In this document: piece by piece, positions 26,201-39,837 of the stretch
Layout of the letters: the number at the start of each line of letters is the position of its first letter
Numbering within the stretch: position 1 is the stretch's first letter
NCBI RefSeq assembly: GCF_029852145.1
Contig: NW_026643289.1
Span: 310,001-374,000, forward strand
Length of the DNA stretch: 64,000 nt
Reading direction: 5' to 3'
DNA from: Microplitis mediator
Lineage: Eukaryota > Arthropoda > Insecta > Hymenoptera > Braconidae
Notes under the pieces: model-generated
What the model saw: only the letters and a program-made list of their open reading frames with translations
The model's database searches: none
Told to the model about the DNA's origin: nothing
Position numbers and translations under genes: made by a program

Positions 26201-29200
26201 ACATACAAGTATATGGCGGCGGATAGTTTGCAAAGTACTATCACTTAATTTTCTGCCAATCAGTTGTACTTTGTGTCATTTTTTGACATATCCAAATTTT
26301 TTCCTTTTTTTTTCTTAATCTGACATAGTTGTCTTTTATATTATATTTTTGGCTCTTAAGTTTACCACCATAACTTAAGTTTTTTCAATATGTGCCATTA
26401 TGTTTAGTAGTTTTTGTCTTTTGTACGTTAACATATAAAATTGTAAGCATTTGTATGCATACTTTATGAACAGCCGACAACTCATACTAGTACGAGCCGG
26501 CGTTAAAATGAATTGTTATTTTCATTCAAATAACATGCAAGTATATGGCGGCGGATAGTTTGCAAAGTACTATCACTTAATTTTTTGCCAATCACTTGTA
26601 CTTTGTGTCATTTTTTGACATCTATAAATTTTTTCTTTTTTTTTTCTTAATCTGACATAGTTGTCTTTTATATTATGTTTTGGCTCTTAAGTTTACCACC
26701 ATAACTTAAGTTTTTTCAATATGTGCCATTATGTTTAGTAGTTTTTGTCTTTTGTACGTTATCATATAAAATTGTAAGCATTTGTATGCGTACTTTATGA
26801 ACAGCCGACAACTCATACTAGTACGAGCCGGCGTTAAAATGAATTGTTATTTTCATTCAAATAACATACAAGTATATGGCGGCGGATAGTTTGCAAAGTC
26901 TTATCACTTAATTTTTTGCCAATCACTTGTACTTTGTGTCATTTTTTGACATATATAAATTTTTTCCTCTATTTTTCTTAATCTGACATAGTTGTCTTCT
27001 ATATTATATTTTTGGCTCTTAAGTTTACCACCATAACTTAAGTTTTTTCAATATGTGCCATTATGTTTAGTAGTTTTTGTCTTTTGTACGTTAACATATA
27101 AAATTGTAAGCATTTGTATGCTTACTTTATGAACAGCCGACAACTCATACTAGTACGAGCCGGCGTTCAAATGAATTGTTATTTTCATTCAAATAACATA
27201 CAAGTATATGGTGGCGGATACTTTGCAAAGTACTATCACTTAAATTTTTGCCAATCAGTTGTACTTTGTGTCATTTTTTGACATATATAAATTTTTTTCT
27301 TTATTTTTCTTAATCTGACATAGTTGTCGTTCATATTATATTTTTGGCTCTTAAGTTTACCACCATAACTTAAGTTTTTCAATATGTGCCATTATGTTTA
27401 GTAGTTTTTGTCTTTTGTACGTTATCATATAAAATTGTAAGCATTTGTATGCGTACTTTATGAACAGCCGACAACTCATACTAGTACGAGCCGGCGTTAA
27501 AATGAATTGTTATTTTCATTCAAATAACATACAAGTATATGGCGGCGGATAGTTTGCAAAGTACTATCACTTAATTTTTTGCCAATCACTTGTACTTTGT
27601 GTCATTTTTTGACATCTATAAATTTTTTCTTTTTTTTTTCTTAATCTGACATAGTTGTCTTTTATATTATATTTTTGGCTCTTAAGTTTACCACTATAAC
27701 TTAAGTTCTTTCAATATGTGCCATTATGTTTAGTAGTTTTTGTCTTTTGTACGTTAACATATAAAATTGTAAGCATTTGTTTGCGTACTTTATGAACAGC
27801 CGACAACTCATACTAGTACGAGCCGGCGTTAAAATGAATTGTTATTTTCATTCAAATAACATGCAAGTATATGGCGGCGGATAGTTTGCAAAGTACTATC
27901 ACTTAATTTTTTGCCAATCACTTGTACTTTGTGTCATTTTTTGACATATATAAATTTTTTCCTTTATTTTTCTTAATCTGACATACTTGTCTTTCATATT
28001 ATATTTTTGGCTCTTAAGTTTACCACCATAACTTAAGTTTTTTCAATATGTGCCATTATGTTTAGTAGTTTTTGTCTTTTGTACGTTAACATATAAAATT
28101 GTAAGCATTTGTATGCTTACTTTATGAACAGCCGACAACTCATACTAGTACGAGCCGGCGTTCAAATGAATTGTTATTTTCATTCAAATAACATACAAGT
28201 ATATGGTGGCGGATACTTTGCAAAGTACTATCACTTAATTTTTTGCCAATCAGTTGTACTTTGTGTCATTTTTTGACATATATAAATTTTTTTCTTTTTT
28301 TTTCTTAATCTGACATAGTTGTCTTTTATATTATATTTTTGGCTCTTAAGTTTACCACCATAACTTAAGTTTTTTCAATATGTGCCATTATGTTTAGTAG
28401 TTTTTGTCTTTTGTACGTTATCATATAAAATTGTAAGCATTTGTATGCGTACTTTATGAACAGCCGACAACTCATACTTTTACGAGCCAGCGTTAAAATG
28501 AATTGTTATTTTCATTCAAATAACATACAAGTATATGGCGGCGGATAGTTTGCAAAGTACTATCACTTAATTTTTTGCCAATCACTTGTACTTTGTGTCA
28601 TTTTTTGACATATATAAATTTTTTTCTTTTTTTTTCTTAATCTGACATAGTTGTCTTTTATATTATATTTTTGGCTCTTAAGTTTACCACCATAACTTAA
28701 GTTTTTTCAATATGTGCCATTATGTTTAGTAGTTTTTGTCTTTTGTACGTTATCATATAAAATTGTAAGCATTTGTATGCGTACTTTATGAACAGCCGAC
28801 AACTCATACTTTTACGAGCCAGCGTTAAAATGAATTGTTATTTTCATTCAAATAACATACAAGTATATGGCGGCGGATAGTTTGCAAAGTACTATCACTT
28901 AATTTTTTGCCAATCACTTGTACTTTGTGTCATTTTTTGACATATATAAATTTTTTTCTTTATTTTTCTTAATCTGACATAGTTGTCGTTCATATTATAT
29001 TTTTTGCTCTTAAGTTTACCACCATAACTTAAGTTTTTTCAATATGTGCCATTATGTTTAGTAGTTTTTGTCTTTTGTACGTTAACATATAAAATTGTAA
29101 GCATTTGTATGTGTACTTTATGAACAGCCGACAACTCATACTAGTACGAGCCGGCGTTAAAATGAATTGTTATTTTCATTCAAATAACATACAAGTATAT

Positions 29201-32200
29201 GGCGGCGGATAGTTTGCAAAGTACTATCACTTAATTTTCTGCCAATCAGTTGTACTTTGTGTCATTTTTTGACATATCCAAATTTTTTCCTTTTTTTTTC
29301 TTAATCTGACATAGTTGTCTTTTATATTATATTTTTGGCTCTTAAGTTTACCACCATAACTTAAGTTTTTTCAATATGTGCCATTATGTTTAGTAGTTTT
29401 TGTCTTTTGTACGTTAACATATAAAATTGTAAGCATTTGTATGCATACTTTATGAACAGCCGACAACTCATACTAGTACGAGCCGGCGTTAAAATGAATT
29501 GTTATTTTCATTCAAATAACATGCAAGTATATGGCGGCGGATAGTTTGCAAAGTACTATCACTTAATTTTTTGCCAATCACTTGTACTTTGTGTCATTTT
29601 TTGACATCTATAAATTTTTTCTTTTTTTTTTCTTAATCTGACATAGTTGTCTTTTATATTATGTTTTGGCTCTTAAGTTTACCACCATAACTTAAGTTTT
29701 TTCAATATGTGCCATTATGTTTAGTAGTTTTTGTCTTTTGTACGTTATCATATAAAATTGTAAGCATTTGTATGCGTACTTTATGAACAGCCGACAACTC
29801 ATACTAGTACGAGCCGGCGTTAAAATGAATTGTTATTTTCATTCAAATAACATACAAGTATATGGCGGCGGATAGTTTGCAAAGTCTTATCACTTAATTT
29901 TTTGCCAATCACTTGTACTTTGTGTCATTTTTTGACATATATAAATTTTTTCCTCTATTTTTCTTAATCTGACATAGTTGTCTTCTATATTATATTTTTG
30001 GCTCTTAAGTTTACCACCATAACTTAAGTTTTTTCAATATGTGCCATTATGTTTAGTAGTTTTTGTCTTTTGTACGTTAACATATAAAATTGTAAGCATT
30101 TGTATGCTTACTTTATGAACAGCCGACAACTCATACTAGTACGAGCCGGCGTTCAAATGAATTGTTATTTTCATTCAAATAACATACAAGTATATGGTGG
30201 CGGATACTTTGCAAAGTACTATCACTTAAATTTTTGCCAATCAGTTGTACTTTGTGTCATTTTTTGACATATATAAATTTTTTTCTTTATTTTTCTTAAT
30301 CTGACATAGTTGTCGTTCATATTATATTTTTGGCTCTTAAGTTTACCACCATAACTTAAGTTTTTCAATATGTGCCATTATGTTTAGTAGTTTTTGTCTT
30401 TTGTACGTTATCATATAAAATTGTAAGCATTTGTATGCGTACTTTATGAACAGCCGACAACTCATACTAGTACGAGCCGGCGTTAAAATGAATTGTTATT
30501 TTCATTCAAATAACATACAAGTATATGGCGGCGGATAGTTTGCAAAGTACTATCACTTAATTTTTTGCCAATCACTTGTACTTTGTGTCATTTTTTGACA
30601 TCTATAAATTTTTTCTTTTTTTTTTCTTAATCTGACATAGTTGTCTTTTATATTATATTTTTGGCTCTTAAGTTTACCACTATAACTTAAGTTCTTTCAA
30701 TATGTGCCATTATGTTTAGTAGTTTTTGTCTTTTGTACGTTAACATATAAAATTGTAAGCATTTGTTTGCGTACTTTATGAACAGCCGACAACTCATACT
30801 AGTACGAGCCGGCGTTAAAATGAATTGTTATTTTCATTCAAATAACATGCAAGTATATGGCGGCGGATAGTTTGCAAAGTACTATCACTTAATTTTTTGC
30901 CAATCACTTGTACTTTGTGTCATTTTTTGACATATATAAATTTTTTCCTTTATTTTTCTTAATCTGACATACTTGTCTTTCATATTATATTTTTGGCTCT
31001 TAAGTTTACCACCATAACTTAAGTTTTTTCAATATGTGCCATTATGTTTAGTAGTTTTTGTCTTTTGTACGTTAACATATAAAATTGTAAGCATTTGTAT
31101 GCTTACTTTATGAACAGCCGACAACTCATACTAGTACGAGCCGGCGTTCAAATGAATTGTTATTTTCATTCAAATAACATACAAGTATATGGTGGCGGAT
31201 ACTTTGCAAAGTACTATCACTTAATTTTTTGCCAATCAGTTGTACTTTGTGTCATTTTTTGACATATATAAATTTTTTTCTTTTTTTTTCTTAATCTGAC
31301 ATAGTTGTCTTTTATATTATATTTTTGGCTCTTAAGTTTACCACCATAACTTAAGTTTTTTCAATATGTGCCATTATGTTTAGTAGTTTTTGTCTTTTGT
31401 ACGTTATCATATAAAATTGTAAGCATTTGTATGCGTACTTTATGAACAGCCGACAACTCATACTTTTACGAGCCAGCGTTAAAATGAATTGTTATTTTCA
31501 TTCAAATAACATACAAGTATATGGCGGCGGATAGTTTGCAAAGTACTATCACTTAATTTTTTGCCAATCACTTGTACTTTGTGTCATTTTTTGACATCTA
31601 TAAATTTTTTCTTTTTTTTTTCTTAATCTGACATAGTTGTCTTTTATATTATATTTTTGGCTCTTAAGTTCACCACCATAACTTAAGTTCTTTCAATATG
31701 TGCCATTATGTTTAGTAGTTTTTGTCTTTTGTACGTTAACATATAAAATTGTAAGCATTTGTATGCGTACTTTATGAACAGCCGACAACTCATACTAGTA
31801 CGAGCCGGCGTTAAAATGAATTGTTATTTTCATTCAAATAACATGCAAGTATATGGCGGCGGATAGTTTGCAAAGTACTATCACTTAATTTTTTGCCAAT
31901 CACTTGTACTTTGTGTCATTTTTTGACATATATAAATTTTTTCCTCTATTTTTCTTAATCTGACATAGTTGTCTTTTATATTATATTTTTGGCTCTTAAG
32001 TTTACCACCATAACTTAAGTTTTTTCAATATGTGCCATTATGTTTAGTAGTTTTTGTCTTTTGTACGTTAACATATAAAATTGTAAGCATTTGTATGCTT
32101 ACTTTATGAACAGCCGACAACTCATACTAGTACGAGCCGGCGTTCAAATGAATTGTTATTTTCATTCAAATAACATACAAGTATATGGTGGCGGATACTT

Positions 32201-32230
32201 TGCAAAGTACTATCACTTAAATTTTTGCCA
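23270..32230. repeat. 18-monomer HOR, copy 2, enlarged to 27 monomers
   Basis: This copy follows copy 1 at offset 5973 up to about 28.6 kb. It then follows it at offset 8959 (5973 plus 2986) from about 31.6 to 32.2 kb, as shown by the TTCACCACC variant at about 22706 and 31665. The extra 2986 bp is an internal duplication of nine monomers. Agreement ends where TTTTCCTCTATT at about 23.3 kb becomes a plain T tract at about 32.28 kb. Confidence 0.83.
25940..31600. repeat. 9-monomer tandem duplication inside the 18-mer HOR
   Basis: Two near-identical blocks, about 25.94-28.6 kb and 28.93-31.6 kb, lie 2986 bp apart. Shared private marks are TATGTGTAC (26124 and 29110), CATATCCAAATT (near 26287 and 29273), TTTGTTTGCGTAC (near 27778 and 30764) and CATACTTTTACG (near 28474 and 31460). 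A hybrid monomer at about 28569-28900 joins them and repeats the CATACTTTTACG mark near 28807. Confidence 0.85.
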
Positions 32231-33862
32231 ATCAGTTGTACTTTGTGTCATTTTTTGACATATATAAATTTTTTCCTTTTTTTTTCTTAATCTGACATAG
32301 TTGTCTTTTATATTATATTTTTGGCTCTTAAGTTTACCACCATAACTTAAGTTCTTTCAATATGTGCCATTATGTTTAGTAGTTTTTGTCTTTTGTACGT
32401 TAACATATAAAATTGTAAGCATTTGTATGCGTACTTTATGAACAGCCGACAACTCATACTAGTACGAGCCGGCGTTAAAATGAATTGTTATTTTCATTCA
32501 AATAACATACAAGTATATGGCGGCGGATAGTTTGCAAAGTACTATCACTTAATTTTCTGCCAATCAGTTGTACTTTGTGTCATTTTTTGACATATATAAA
32601 TTTTTTCCTTTTTTTTTCTTAATCTGACATAGTTGTCTTTTATATTATATTTTTGGCTCTTAAGTTTACCACCATAACTTAAGTTCTTTCAATATGTGCC
32701 ATTATGTTTAGTAGTTTTTGTCTTTTGTACGTTAACATATAAAATTGTAAGCATTTGTATGCGTACTTTATGAACAGCCGACAACTCATACTAGTACGAG
32801 CCGGCGTTAAAATGAATTGTTATTTTCATTCAAATAACATGCAAGTATATGGCGGCGGATAGTTTGCAAAGTACTATCACTTAATTTTTTGCCAATCACT
32901 TGTACTTTGTGTCATTTTTTGACATATATAAATTTTTTCCTCTATTTTTCTTAATCTGACATAGTTGTCTTTTATATTATATTTTTGGCTCTTAAGTTTA
33001 CCACCATAACTTAAGTTTTTTCAATATGTGCCATTATGTTTAGTAGTTTTTGTCTTTTGTACGTTAACATATAAAATTGTAAGCATTTGTATGCTTACTT
33101 TATGAACAGCCGACAACTCATACTAGTACGAGCCGGCGTTCAAATGAATTGTTATTTTCATTCAAATAACATACAAGTATATGGTGGCGGATACTTTGCA
33201 AAGTACTATCACTTAAATTTTTGCCAATCAGTTGTACTTTGTGTCATTTTTTGACATATATAAATTTTTTCCTTTTTTTTTCTTAATCTGACATAGTTGT
33301 CTTTTATATTATATTTTTGGCTCTTAAGTTTACCACCATAACTTAAGTTCTTTCAATATGTGCCATTATGTTTAGTAGTTTTTGTCTTTTGTACGTTAAC
33401 ATATAAAATTGTAAGCAGTTGTATGCGTACTTTATGAACAGCCGACAACTCATACTAGTACGAGCCGGCGTTAAAATGAATTGTTATTTTCATTCAAATA
33501 ACATACAAGTATATGGCGGCGGATAGTTTGCAAAGTACTATCACTTAATTTTCTGCCAATCAGTTGTACTTTGTGTCATTTTTTGACATATATAAATTTT
33601 TTCCTTTTTTTTTCTTAATCTGACATAGTTGTCTTTTATATTATATTTTTGGCTCTTAAGTTTACCACCATAACTTAAGTTCTTTCAATATGTGCCATTA
33701 TGTTTAGTAGTTTTTGTCTTTTGTACGTTAACATATAAAATTGTAAGCATTTGTATGCTTACTTTATGAACAGCCGACAACTCATACTAGTACGAGCCGG
33801 CGTTCAAATGAATTGTTATTTTCATTCAAATAACATACAAGTATATGGCGGCGGATAGTTTG
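31871..33862. repeat. Trimer amplification (2 x 996 bp)
   Basis: Copies start at 31871 and 32867. Each has a TTTTCCTCTATT monomer following an AACATGCAAG junction, then a CTTAAATTTTTGCC monomer with AAGTTCTTTC, then a TTTTCTGCC monomer with AAGTTCTTTC. The third monomer of copy 2 switches to the ATGCTTAC/GTTCAAATG haplotype before its end, so the repeat boundary falls inside that unit. Confidence 0.8.
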
Positions 33863-36185
33863 CAAAGTACTATCACTTAATTTTTTGCCAATCACTTGTA
33901 CTTTGTGTCATTTTTTGACATCTATAAATTTTTTCTTTTTTTTTTCTTAATCTGACATAGTTGTCTTTTATATTATGTTTTGGCTCTTAAGTTTACCACC
34001 ATAACTTAAGTTTTTTCAATATGTGCCATTATGTTTAGTAGTTTTTGTCTTTTGTACGTTATCATATAAAATTGTAAGCATTTGTATGCGTACTTTATGA
34101 ACAGCCGACAACTCATACTAGTACGAGCCGGCGTTAAAATGAATTGTTATTTTCATTCAAATAACATACAAGTATATGGCGGCGGATAGTTTGCAAAGTC
34201 TTATCACTTAATTTTTTGCCAATCACTTGTACTTTGTGTCATTTTTTGACATATATAAATTTTTTCCTCTATTTTTCTTAATCTGACATAGTTGTCTTTT
34301 ATATTATATTTTTGGCTCTTAAGTTTACCACCATAACTTAAGTTTTTTCAATATGTGCCATTATGTTTAGTAGTTTTTGTCTTTTGTACGTTAACATATA
34401 AAATTGTAAGCATTTGTATGCTTACTTTATGAACAGCCGACAACTCATACTAGTACGAGCCGGCGTTCAAATGAATTGTTATTTTCATTCAAATAACATA
34501 CAAGTATATGGTGGCGGATACTTTGCAAAGTACTATCACTTAAATTTTTGCCAATCAGTTGTACTTTGTGTCATTTTTTGACATATATAAATTTTTTTCT
34601 TTATTTTTCTTAATCTGACATAGTTGTCGTTCATATTATATTTTTGGCTCTTAAGTTTACCACCATAACTTAAGTTTTTTCAATATGTGCCATTATGTTT
34701 AGTAGTTTTTGTCTTTTGTACGTTATCATATAAAATTGTAAGCATTTGTATGCGTACTTTATGAACAGCCGACAACTCATACTTGTACGAGCCAGCGTTA
34801 AAATGAATTGTTATTTTCATTCAAATAACATACAAGTATATGGCGGCGGATAGTTTGCAAAGTACTATCACTTAATTTTTTGCCAATCACTTGTACTTTG
34901 TGTCATTTTTTGACATCTATAAATTTTTTCTTTTTTTTTTCTTAATCTGACATAGTTGTCTTTTATATTATATTTTTGGCTCTTAAGTTTACCACCATAA
35001 CTTAAGTTCTTTCAATATGTGCCATTATGTTTAGTAGTTTTTGTCTTTTGTACGTTAACATATAAAATTGTAAGCATTTGTATGCGTACTTTATGAACAG
35101 CCGAGAACTCATACTAGTACGAGCCGGCGTTACAATGAATTGTTATTTTCATTCAAATAACATGCAAGTATATGGCGGCGGATAGTTTGCAAAGTACTAT
35201 CACTTAATTTTTTGCCAATCACTTGTACTTTGTGTCATTTTTTGACATATATAAATTTTTTCCTTTATTTTTCTTAATCTGACATAGTTGTCTTTCATAT
35301 TATATTTTTGGCTCTTAAGTTTACCACCATAACTTAAGTTTTTTCAATATGTGCCATTATGTTTAGTAGTTTTTGTCTTTTGTACGTTAACATATAAAAT
35401 TGTAAGCATTTGTATGCTTACTTTATGAACAGCCGACAACTCATACTAGTACGAGCCGGCGTTCAAATGAATTGTTATTTTCATTCAAATAACATACAAG
35501 TATATGGTGGCGGATACTTTGCAAAGTACTATCACTTAATTTTTTGCCAATCAGTTGTACTTTGTGTCATTTTTTGACATATATAAATTTTTTTCTTTTT
35601 TTTTCTTAATCTGACATAGTTGTCTTTTATATTATATTTTTGGCTCTTAAGTTTACCACCATAACTTAAGTTTTTTCAATATGTGCCATTATGTTTAGTA
35701 GTTTTTGTCTTTTGTACGTTAACATATAAAATTGTAAGCATTTGTATGCTTACTTTATGAACAGCCGACAACTCATACTAGTACGAGCCGGCGTTCAAAT
35801 GAATTGTTATTTTCATTCAAATAACATACAAGTATATGGTGGCGGATACTTTGCAAAGTACTATCACTTAAATTTTTGCCAATCAGTTGTACTTTGTGTC
35901 ATTTTTTGACATATATAAATTTTTTCCTTTTTTTTTCTTAATCTGACATAGTTGTCTTTTATATTATATTTTTGGCTCTTAAGTTTACCACCATAACTTA
36001 AGTTCTTTCAATATGTGCCATTATGTTTAGTAGTTTTTGTCTTTTGTACGTTAACATATAAAATTGTAAGCATTTGTATGCGTACTTTATGAACAGCCGA
36101 CAACTCATACTAGTACGAGCCGGCGTTAAAATGAATTGTTATTTTCATTCAAATAACATACAAGTATATGGCGGCGGATAGTTTG

Positions 36186-37513
36186 CAAAGTCTTATCACT
36201 TAATTTTTTGCCAATCACTTGTACTTTGTGTCATTTTTTGACATATATAAATTTTTTCCTCTATTTTTCTTAATCTGACATAGTTGTCTTTTATATTATA
36301 TTTTTGGCTCTTAAGTTTACCACCATAACTTAAGTTTTTTCAATATGTGCCATTATGTTTAGTAGTTTTTGTCTTTTGTACGTTAACATATAAAATTGTA
36401 AGCATTTGTATGCTTACTTTATGAACAGCCGACAACTCATACTAGTACGAGCCGGCGTTCAAATGAATTGTTATTTTCATTCAAATAACATACAAGTATA
36501 TGGTGGCGGATACTTTGCAAAGTACTATCACTTAAATTTTTGCCAATCAGTTGTACTTTGTGTCATTTTTTGACATATATAAATTTTTTTCTTTATTTTT
36601 CTTAATCTGACATAGTTGTCGTTCATATTATATTTTTTGCTCTTAAGTTTACCACCATAACTTAAATTCTTTCAATATGTGCCATTATGTTTAGTAGTTT
36701 TTGTCTTTTGTACGTTAACATATAAAATTGTAAGCATTTGTATGCGTACTTTATGAACAGCCGACAACTCATACTAGTACGAGCCGGCGTTAAAATGAAT
36801 TGTTATTTTCATTCAAATAACATGCAAGTATATGGCGGCGGATAGTTTGCAAAGTCTTATCACTTAATTTTTTGCCAATCACTTGTACTTTGTGTCATTT
36901 TTTGACATATATAAATTTTTTCCTCTATTTTTCTTAATCTGACATAGTTGTCTTTTATATTATATTTTTGGCTCTTAAGTTTACCACCATAACTTAAGTT
37001 TTTTCAATATGTGCCATTATGTTTAGTAGTTTTTGTCTTTTGTACGTTAACATATAAAATTGTAAGCATTTGTATGCTTACTTTATGAACAGCCGACAAC
37101 TCATACTAGTACGAGCCGGCGTTCAAATGAATTGTTATTTTCATTCAAATAACATACAAGTATATGGTGGCGGATACTTTGCAAAGTACTATCACTTAAA
37201 TTTTTGCCAATCAGTTGTACTTTGTGTCATTTTTTGACATATATAAATTTTTTTCTTTATTTTTCTTAATCTGACATAGTTGTCGTTCATATTATATTTT
37301 TTGCTCTTAAGTTTACCACCATAACTTAAATTCTTTCAATATGTGCCATTATGTTTAGTAGTTTTTGTCTTTTGTACGTTAACATATAAAATTGTAAGCA
37401 TTTGTATGCGTACTTTATGAACAGCCGACAACTCATACTAGTACGAGCCGGCGTTAAAATGAATTGTTATTTTCATTCAAATAACATGCAAGTATATGGC
37501 GGCGGATAGTTTG
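36186..37513. repeat. Dimer amplification (2 x 664 bp)
   Basis: CAAAGTCTTATCAC monomers start at 36186 and 36850. Each is followed by a CTTAAATTTTTGCC monomer carrying TTGTCGTTCATATT, TATTTTTTGCTC and ACTTAAATTCTTTC (36661 and 37325). The copies are almost identical, apart from ACATACAAG against ACATGCAAG just before each start. Confidence 0.83.
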
Positions 37514-38509
37514 CAAAGTACTATCACTTAATTTTTTGCCAATCACTTGTACTTTGTGTCATTTTCTGACATATATAAATTTTTTCCTTTATTTTTCTTA
37601 ATCTGACATAGTTGTCTTTCATATTATATTTTTGGCTCTTAAGTTTACCACCATAACTTAAGTTTTTTCAATATGTGCCATTATGTTTAGTAGTTTTTGT
37701 CTTTTGTACGTTAACATATAAAATTGTAAGCATTTGTATGCGTACTTTATGAACAGCCGACAACTCATACTAGTACGAGCCGGCGTTAAAATGAATTGTT
37801 ATTTTCATTCAAATAACATACAAGTATATGGCGGCGGATAGTTTGCAAAGTACTATCACTTAATTTTTTGCCAATCACTTGTACTTTGTGTCATTTTTTG
37901 ACATCTATAAATTTTTTCCTTTTTTTTTCTTAATCTGACATAGTTGTCTTTTATATTATATTTTTGGCTCTTAAGTTTACCACCATAACTTAAGTTTTTC
38001 CAATATGTGCCATTATGTTTAGTAGTTTTTGTCTTTTGTACGTTAACATATAAAATTGTAAGCATTTGTATGCTTACTTTATGAACAGCCGACAACTCAT
38101 ACTAGTACGAGCCGGCGTTCAAATGAATTGTTATTTTCATTCAAATAACATACAAGTATATGGTGGCGGATACTTTGCAAAGTACTATCACTTAATTTTT
38201 TGCCAATCAGTTGTACTTTGTGTCATTTTTTGACATATATAAATTTTTTCCTTTTTTTTTCTTAATCTGACATAGTTGTCTCTTATATTATATTTTTGGC
38301 TCTTAAGTTTACCACCATAACTTAAGTTTTTTCAATATGTGCCATTATGTTTAGTAGTTTTTGTCTTTTGTACGTTAACATATAAAATTGTAAGCATTTG
38401 TATGCGTACTTTATGAACAGCCGACAACTCATACTAGTACGAGCCGGCGTTAAAATGAATTGTTATTTCCATTCAAATAACATGCAAGTATATGGCGGCG
38501 GATAGTTTG

Positions 38510-39837
38510 CAAAGTACTATCACTAAATTTTTTGCCAATCACTTGTACTTTGTGTCATTTTTTGACATATATAAATTTTTTTCTTTATTTTTCTTAATCT
38601 GACATAGTTGTCGTTCATATTATATTTTTGGCTCTTAAGTTTACCACCATAACTTAAGTTTTTTCAATATGTGCCATTATGTTTAGTAGTTTTTGTCTTT
38701 TGTACGTTAACATATAAAATTGTAAGCATTTGTATGCGTACTTTATGAACAGCCGACAACTCATACTAGTACGAGCCGGCGTTAAAATGAATTGTTATTT
38801 TCATTCAAATAACATACAAGTATATGGCGGCGGATAGTTTGCAAAGTACTATCACTTAATTTTTTGCCAATCAGTTGTACTTTGTGTCATTTTTTGACAT
38901 CTATAAATTTTTTCCTTTTTTTTTCTTAATCTGACATAGTTGTCTTTTATATTATATTTTTGGCTCTTAAGTTTACCACCATAACTTAAGTTTTTTCAAT
39001 ATGTGCCATTATGTTCAGTAGTTTTTGTCTTTTGTACGTTAACATATAAAATTGTAAGCATTTGTATGCGTACTTTATGAACAGCCGACAACTCATACTA
39101 GTACGAGCCGGCGTTAAAATGAATTGTTATTTCCATTCAAATAACATGCAAGTATATGGCGGCGGATAGTTTGCAAAGTACTATCACTTAATTTTTTGCC
39201 AATCACTTGTACTTTGTGTCATTTTTTGACATATATAAATTTTTTTCTTTATTTTTCTTAATCTGACATAGTTGTCGTTCATATTATATTTTTGGCTCTT
39301 AAGTTTACCACCATAACTTAAGTTTTTTCAATATGTGCCATTATGTTTAGTAGTTTTTGTCTTTTGTACGTTAACATATAAAATTGTAAGCATTTGTATG
39401 CGTACTTTATGAACAGCCGACAACTCATACTAGTACGAGCCGGCGTTAAAATGAATTGTTATTTTCATTCAAATAACATACAAGTATATGGCGGCGGATA
39501 GTTTGCAAAGTACTATCACTTAATTTTTTGCCAATCAGTTGTACTTTGTGTCATTTTTTGACATCTATAAATTTTTTCCTTTTTTTTTCTTAATCTGACA
39601 TAGTTGTCTTTTATATTATATTTTTGGCTCTTAAGTTTACCACCATAACTTAAGTTTTTTCAATATGTGCCATTATGTTTAGTAGTTTTTGTCTTTTGTA
39701 CGTTAACATATAAAATTGTAAGCATTTGTATGCGTACTTTATGAACAGCCGACAACTCATACTAGTACGAGCCGGCGTTAAAATGAATTGTTATTTTCAT
39801 TCAAATAACATACAAGTATATGGCGGTGGATAGTTTG
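38510..39837. repeat. Dimer amplification (2 x 664 bp)
   Basis: Copies start at 38510 and 39174. Each has a TTTTTCTTTATT/TTGTCGTTC monomer followed by a TCAGTTG/CATCTATAAA monomer. The TTATTTCCATTC variant just upstream of each copy occurs at about 38464 and 39128, and again at about 41451, nine monomers after the first. Private differences include CACTAAATTTT near 38521 and TGTTCAGTAG near 39012. Confidence 0.8.
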
